Origin: Singulisphaera sp. GP187
GTDB taxonomy: Bacteria; Planctomycetota; Phycisphaerae; Phycisphaerales; SM1A02
Length of the DNA: 12,424 nt
Direction: 5' to 3'
Assembly: GCA_945896765.1 (NCBI GenBank)
Contig: CAMDEL010000023.1
Coordinates: 1 to 12,424 of the forward strand
The position numbers and the translations under genes are program-made. Shown here piece after piece: positions 8,060 to 12,424 of the stretch. Under the pieces are notes generated by a model, which did not search any database, was not told the DNA's origin, and worked only from the letters and a program-made list of their open reading frames with translations. The first letter of the stretch is position 1; every line of letters begins with the position of its first letter.

Positions 8060-9049
8060 CTAGACCACTCCCCAATAAATAACACCTAGAGATGCGGCTG
8101 CGACGATGATCCAAAGCACCGTCGCTTGGACAAATGCTCGCCACCCAACTTTCTTGATTGCTTCGCGCGAGAGACCAGAACCGATCAAGAACAGCGCGAG
8201 TTGAAAGCCAAGACCCGAGGTGAAGATCACATTCGCTTCGATCGACTTGAGTTGTGGGAATACAGTTCGCACTCCGCTGGCAACCAGAAAGGCGACGATG
8301 AACCATGGAAAGGCTGGCTTTGCGGCCGATGCATCGCCGTGGCGCATCCACTGACCTGCAAAGAGAGCGATTGGAAAAATCCAGATGACTCGTGTGAGTT
8401 TGACGATGGTCGCTGTATCGAATGCGACTGCGCCATAGCTGCTTGATGCTCCACCGACCGACGCGATGTCGTGCAGTGCAACACCCGCCCATTGACCGAA
8501 CTGAACCTCGGTCAATCCCAATGAGTGGCCGATCATCGGAAGCGTCCACAGGCCGACTGCATTTAAGATGAAAATTGCGCCAGTTGCGACAGCCATTGCC
8601 GATGTTGATGCGTTGATCGCGGCACCGACTGCAACGATCGCAGATCCACCGCAGATCGCCGTGCCCGAAGTCACGAGTGTTGAAACTTCGCGTCCGCACT
8701 TCAGGATTTTTCCTAAGAACAATCCGATGACGACTGCGCCGATGATCGTTCCCGCGGCGAGAGCCAATCCTTCAATTGCAGAATGCATAACCACTGAAAG
8801 ATCAAGTCGAAGACCAAGCTCGACCACGCATGCTTGAATGAGCCATTTCGACGCGGTCTTGCTCTGTTTTGCAAATGAAGAAAGTCCGCAAAGTGCAAGT
8901 GCAATTCCAGCAAGCAACGCCACATCTGCTCGTGACCAAGGACCACTGACCGCGACGAGCACCACTGCGAAGAGAAGGATTTTCCAAGTCGGAGATGATT
9001 CCCCACTTGACTTCGAATTTTGAGCAAGTATGCGGGATGAATTGCTCAT
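8060..9049 (-). CDS. YeiH/UPF0324 family permease (putative sulfate exporter family)
   Basis: 329 residues, nearly all hydrophobic after a polar leader of about 20 residues, with roughly nine to ten membrane helices. Family hallmarks are visible: GTAICGGSAI at 129-138, WAGVALHDIASVGGA at 187-201, VKLTR at 216-220 and a C-terminal LFLIGSGLS at 286-294. The length matches the family's usual 320-350 residues. Members are commonly named putative sulfate exporters, but transport has been demonstrated for few of them and the substrate here is inferred at best. The ATG at 9049 fits the family N-terminus; no clear Shine-Dalgarno sequence precedes it. It is the first gene of the minus-strand operon: its TAG at 8062-8060 lies 12 bp before the GTG of the cytochrome gene, so co-transcription is likely. 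This pairing might hint at sulfur-oxyanion chemistry, but that is speculation. Confidence 0.9.
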   Translation of the reverse strand: MSNSSRILAQNSKSSGESSPTWKILLFAVVLVAVSGPWSRADVALLAGIALALCGLSSFAKQSKTASKWLIQACVVELGLRLDLSVVMHSAIEGLALAAGTIIGAVVIGLFLGKILKCGREVSTLVTSGTAICGGSAIVAVGAAINASTSAMAVATGAIFILNAVGLWTLPMIGHSLGLTEVQFGQWAGVALHDIASVGGASSSYGAVAFDTATIVKLTRVIWIFPIALFAGQWMRHGDASAAKPAFPWFIVAFLVASGVRTVFPQLKSIEANVIFTSGLGFQLALFLIGSGLSREAIKKVGWRAFVQATVLWIIVAAASLGVIYWGVV

Positions 9050-9176
9050 TGCAATAGACTAGATTGATGCGGGAGATGGTGCTTTCTGAGCGCGATTTTC
9101 ATTCACGTCCACCAATCCTGCCTAGTATCCAAGACTTTTCATCGATAAAACCCACACTTTCAAAGTATTACTGATT
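9050..9176. promoter_or_regulatory. Divergent intergenic region between permease operon and ndh
   Basis: 127 bp separates the divergent starts at 9049 (minus) and 9177 (plus), so promoters for both transcripts should lie here. The half next to ndh is AT-rich, with an ATCGAT palindrome near 9140-9145. I could not find a convincing sigma-70 pair with correct spacing on either strand, nor a clear operator, so the call rests on gene arrangement only. Confidence 0.4.
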
Positions 9177-10538
9177 ATGAAACCAAATATAAATTCGCCG
9201 ATTGTTGTTGTCATTGGCGGCGGATTTGGTGGCATTGCCGCAGTGCAGGCACTGGCCAAGGCGCCTGTGAATGTCGTTTTAATAGACAAAGCAAATCATC
9301 ATCTTTTTCAACCACTGCTTTATCAGGTGGCAACTTCAGTTCTTCCCACTTCCAATATTGCGTTTCCCATTCGCCGAATTTTTCGCGAGCAAGAAAACGC
9401 ATATGTGTTCAATGAAGAAGTTGTGTCCATTGATTGCGCGGCGCATCTGCTGACATTTGCAAACAATCGAAACGCGCACTTCGACTATCTCATAATGGCT
9501 GCTGGTGCTCGCTCGAGTTATTTTGGGAACGATCACTGGGAGCGATTTGCGCCTGGCATGAAGACGCTTGACGATGCTTTGACTATTCGCAACAAAATTC
9601 TGCGCGCATTTGAAGACGCAGAGGCCGAGACCGACGAGGTGGCATTGCGCGAACATTTAACTTTTATTGTGGTAGGCGGCGGGCCGACAGGTGTCGAGCT
9701 TGCTGGCGCCATAAAAGAACTCGGCGTTGATTCTCTTTCAAAGGACTATCGCCGCTTCAATTCTAAAAGTGCGCGCGTCATTTTAATCGAGGCTGGCAAT
9801 CGACTTCTGCCAAGCATGAGCGAACGTTCGTCACACGCCGCGTTCTTGGCGCTGAGCAAAATAGGCGTGGAAATTCGCTTGAATCAATCTGTCACACATA
9901 TCGATGAATCGGGTGTGGTGGTAAATGGCGAGACCATTCACGCGAATACTGTTGTGTGGTCGGCAGGAGTGAAGGCAAATCCGCTTGGCGCATCGCTTGG
10001 GGCAAAACTTGATCGCAATGGCCGCGTGTTGGTGGAACCAGATTGCTCCATCAAGGGCGCATCAAATGTATTTGTGATTGGCGATATGGCGTCCATACAG
10101 TGCGCCAAAACTGGGCGCATGGTTCCTGGAGTTGCACCGGCAGCCACGCAAATGGGGCAATTTGTGGCAAAAATTATTGCCCGCGAAGTTAAGACTGGAA
10201 CAAAAATGACAGTGCGCGGAGCGTTTCAATATTTTGATAAGGGTTCGATGGCAACCATCGGCCGCGCTCAGGCCGTGGCGGAAGTGGCAGGCTTGAAATT
10301 TGCCGGTCTAATCGCGTGGTTGGCATGGCTGTTTGTGCATTTAATTTTACTCGTGGGCTTCAACAACCGCATTCTTGTTTTTATGTCGTGGGCAATTTCA
10401 TACCTCACCTTCAGCAAGGGATCGCGCATTATTAGCGGCAACCCACCTTCACGTGTCGTGGTGCCAGTTGGAAGCTCCGTAAATGATTCTCCATCTCAGC
10501 GGAGTAGTGTTGTTGCAGAGCTGCTGAAGCGAATGTGA
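9177..10538 (+). CDS. ndh: Type II NADH dehydrogenase (NADH:quinone oxidoreductase)
   Basis: 453 residues. It oxidises NADH and reduces membrane quinone through FAD without pumping protons, at the cytoplasmic face of the inner membrane. The first Rossmann motif (VVVIGGGFGG, to residue 19) binds FAD. The second (VVGGGPTGVE, 165-174) binds NADH, and E205 at the end of the following strand (ILIE) suggests NADH rather than NADPH. The FAD-binding GD pair is at 302-303 (VIGDMAS), and the quinone-site motif appears as APAATQMGQ near 320-328. The C-terminus has the hydrophobic membrane-binding part (about 376-411, including GFNNRILVFMSW) typical of Ndh. The length fits the family, and HHLFQPLLYQVAT at 41-53 is characteristic. 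The ATG at 9177 gives a proper N-terminus without a recognisable ribosome binding site. Its TGA overlaps a possible GTG start of the next gene by 4 bases, suggesting co-transcription. I see no damage to any motif. Confidence 0.93.
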   Translation: MKPNINSPIVVVIGGGFGGIAAVQALAKAPVNVVLIDKANHHLFQPLLYQVATSVLPTSNIAFPIRRIFREQENAYVFNEEVVSIDCAAHLLTFANNRNAHFDYLIMAAGARSSYFGNDHWERFAPGMKTLDDALTIRNKILRAFEDAEAETDEVALREHLTFIVVGGGPTGVELAGAIKELGVDSLSKDYRRFNSKSARVILIEAGNRLLPSMSERSSHAAFLALSKIGVEIRLNQSVTHIDESGVVVNGETIHANTVVWSAGVKANPLGASLGAKLDRNGRVLVEPDCSIKGASNVFVIGDMASIQCAKTGRMVPGVAPAATQMGQFVAKIIAREVKTGTKMTVRGAFQYFDKGSMATIGRAQAVAEVAGLKFAGLIAWLAWLFVHLILLVGFNNRILVFMSWAISYLTFSKGSRIISGNPPSRVVVPVGSSVNDSPSQRSSVVAELLKRM

Positions 10539-10549
10539 AAATCCACCTC

Positions 10550-12217
10550 ATGAAAAGAAAAACCACACAAGCATCGGTAATGAGTTTGCTTATGTGTTGG
10601 CTTATGGCTTTGGTTTGCGCTGCCACATTAGCGCAACATGCATTTGCCGGAGAGAGCGTTCAAGAAGATCAAAGGTTCATCGCACTTGATCAGAAGTTTC
10701 ATGCTGACTTTGGGGGATCCATTCAATTGTGGAAGAGTGGCGACGACAAACTCGCCGCAAACTATGACGTGAAACCGCTTGAGGCGGAACAAATCGAAAA
10801 TGCAATTCGAGTTGTCGGCTGGATCGAGGCTGAGTTCAAGAGATACCCCGCAGGATTCATACAGAAGTATGGACCGAAGAAGCTTGTCTTGGCAAACGAG
10901 TACATCTACAAGTCATCGAAAGCAGCAGAAAAGCCTTACTCCCCAGCTTTTATTTGCGAAAAAAGCAGCGACTCGATTCTTGTCACCGTGCCCAGCACGA
11001 TCACTCCATCAACTGAATTTCTCGCAAGGAATGCTCTCCACCAGACACTCTTTACATATCTGCTTTCTGACCTGCCTGCCAAAGACTCGCTGATTGGACT
11101 TGAACATTGGAAAACCATCCAATTTGACGAAGCTGCTGCTGAAAAAGAACCCTCCAATTGGGTTTTCAAACAGAGCAATCAACGAGACGGCCTCTTCAAA
11201 ATATTTTGGGAGCCCTTTGATTTTGCGCAGATCAATGCTCGGGCAAAGAGTGATCCCCTGCTGAAGCAACGAATCGAAGTTGTCCAATCATTTTTGCATT
11301 CGCTCGATCCGCAATTCGACGACGCATTTTGGCAAACACTCGCAACAATTCCAGAATCACAACGCACCATTTGCCTCAACGATCTTGCCGACCTGCATAG
11401 TGCCGACCAAATCAAAGGCGATGCTGAAATTCAAGACGACATTCGGTTCATTGAAAAGAAATGGGGCCTGAAAGTGATTTGGGAACCAGGTTCCGCCGCA
11501 CCGCCCATGCCTGTCAAGGTGCGACTGGAATACTCGTACATGACAGACAAGAAACTGTCCGAATTCAAACAATTCATCCATCTCGTCCGCGAGGAATTGT
11601 GCTCATACCCGGAGCAGATCGCCACCAAAATGGGCGTAGAAAATATCTACGTCCTCGACACATTTACTTTTCGCGGCGCGAAGATTGCCGGGCAAGCGTT
11701 CAGTTGGCTCCCACGCATTTCATTCGGCTATGGGCTGAGTAGCTTCGATCCAAAGACGCCAAGTTCGAAAGAATTTTTCCTCAGAACGATTCACCATGAA
11801 CTCTTCCATTTGATAGACAAACAATTCTCCGTGGAAGGAGGTCCTATTTTTGGTTCGAATTGGAATAGCTCGAATGAAGAATCATTTGCGTACAGACTTG
11901 GACAGCCGAAAGAACTTGATCAACCTGCTTTTTATAAAGAGAACATAAAACGGACGGGCTTTGCGGAACGCTATGGAATGAATGTGGCCACCGAAGATCG
12001 AGCTTCGATCTATGGGCGCATCATGACTGAGGACAAATCGTTCTTCGAGCAACTTGAAAGCGACAAGATCCTCAAAGAGAAAACCGAAAAGATTTTTCAG
12101 TTTTTTCAACTCATCAAAAAGGATTTAGACATTGACTCGTCGAATGCTTTTTATACAAAGATTGAAATGTTGCAGGCGCGAGTCAATGCACTGCCTATAA
12201 AAGGCGCGGGCAACTGA
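10550..12217 (+). CDS. Secreted HExxH metallopeptidase-like protein with duplicated domain
   Basis: 555 residues from the ATG at 10550. An in-frame GTG at 10535 would give 560 and overlap the ndh stop as GTGA. The ATG gives a standard signal peptide (KRK, a hydrophobic core, cleavage likely after A-F-A at residue 33), so the product is probably periplasmic or secreted. The C-terminal half contains HHELFHLID with the zinc motif H416-E417-x-x-H420. A later acidic motif, ATEDRA with E482, is the probable third ligand, so it resembles the loose group of putative zinc-binding metallopeptidases. The N-terminal half is a diverged copy of the same domain: Y99-P100 with K-Y-G 106-108 matches Y353-P354 with K-M-G 360-362, and ALHQTLFT (H164 to T169) aligns without gaps to IHHELFH (H415 to H420). 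In that copy both zinc histidines and the catalytic Glu are replaced (Q165, T166, T169). The substrate is unknown. Confidence 0.8.
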   Translation: MKRKTTQASVMSLLMCWLMALVCAATLAQHAFAGESVQEDQRFIALDQKFHADFGGSIQLWKSGDDKLAANYDVKPLEAEQIENAIRVVGWIEAEFKRYPAGFIQKYGPKKLVLANEYIYKSSKAAEKPYSPAFICEKSSDSILVTVPSTITPSTEFLARNALHQTLFTYLLSDLPAKDSLIGLEHWKTIQFDEAAAEKEPSNWVFKQSNQRDGLFKIFWEPFDFAQINARAKSDPLLKQRIEVVQSFLHSLDPQFDDAFWQTLATIPESQRTICLNDLADLHSADQIKGDAEIQDDIRFIEKKWGLKVIWEPGSAAPPMPVKVRLEYSYMTDKKLSEFKQFIHLVREELCSYPEQIATKMGVENIYVLDTFTFRGAKIAGQAFSWLPRISFGYGLSSFDPKTPSSKEFFLRTIHHELFHLIDKQFSVEGGPIFGSNWNSSNEESFAYRLGQPKELDQPAFYKENIKRTGFAERYGMNVATEDRASIYGRIMTEDKSFFEQLESDKILKEKTEKIFQFFQLIKKDLDIDSSNAFYTKIEMLQARVNALPIKGAGN

Positions 12218-12372
12218 AGAACAATTCACTCCCCTTACTGTGCAACAACCGTTGAATCCTCGGGCGTCTTGGATAAAAACGCTCGCACAATACCGACGCA
12301 GTTACGCCCAATGGAGTTGGCATGAATTACGCAAACACTTGTGTAAACAATGGGATCCTGCACACATTCGAA

Positions 12373-12424
12373 TTAGAACTTTTTCCCAATCAGGAAACTG
12401 CGAGCTTCGACTTTAACTGCGGCA
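12373..12424 (-). CDS. Possible 3' end of a minus-strand gene (partial)
   Basis: On the minus strand a frame is open from the window edge to a TAA at 12375-12373, encoding 16 residues that end RSFLIGKKF. The short run is compositionally plausible as a protein C-terminus, and a convergent gene would fit the arrangement, but this length is expected by chance often enough that the call is weak. A plus-strand frame from an ATG at 12322 is also open to the window edge. Between 12218 and 12372 I see no gene, tRNA or convincing terminator. Confidence 0.2.
   Translation of the reverse strand, partial: AAVKVEARSFLIGKKF

Noticed and set aside
12235..12363. A 42-codon minus-strand frame with a GTG start in the right-hand intergenic region
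   Set aside because: It is short, without an ATG or ribosome binding site, and has no recognisable family. It could be chance.

Overview
The window looks like a piece of a Planctomycetota genome, most likely Phycisphaerae-like. This rests on three things: secreted FG-GAP proteins ending in dockerin-like tails of the DxNxDGxVDGxDLxxxLSxWG type, an ASPIC/UnbV (CRTAC1-like) protein beside a TPR-carrying multihaem cytochrome, and weak or absent Shine-Dalgarno sequences. Base composition is about 50% GC in the genes. No rRNA, tRNA, insertion sequence, CRISPR array or phage gene was found.

Layout. (1) 1-2900, plus strand: the 3' end of one secreted dockerin-tailed protein, then a complete 846-residue relative with a seven-loop FG-GAP propeller, an Ig-like region, a jelly-roll-like region and a dockerin-like tail. 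(2) 2901-3282: a convergent intergenic region. It holds an unexplained stretch of roughly two-thirds GC with several hairpins, then four copies of a 12-bp tandem repeat just behind the stop of the next gene. (3) 9049 to 3283, minus strand: a tightly spaced three-gene run (gaps of 12 and about 10 bp). It encodes a YeiH/UPF0324 permease, a 962-residue membrane protein with five CxxCH haem sites and C-terminal TPR-like helices, and a membrane-anchored FG-GAP/ASPIC-UnbV protein. (4) 9050-9176: the divergent intergenic region. (5) 9177-12217, plus strand: a type II NADH dehydrogenase followed, with overlapping or near-overlapping ends, by a secreted HExxH protein made of two similar halves. (6) 12218-12424: mostly non-coding, possibly with the very end of a minus-strand gene entering from the right.

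How it may work together (inference): the type II NADH dehydrogenase would reduce quinone at the inner membrane. The cytochrome in the divergent operon has four well-placed histidines in its membrane helices plus five periplasmic c-haems, so it could pass quinol electrons outward. The ASPIC/UnbV protein and the TPR region look like protein-interaction parts of the same assembly. The permease may move a small anion, since its family is often named a putative sulfate exporter, but nothing here fixes the substrate. The best candidates for something undescribed are this permease-cytochrome-propeller operon, the duplicated peptidase whose N-terminal copy has lost its zinc motif, and the GC-rich structured intergenic stretch.
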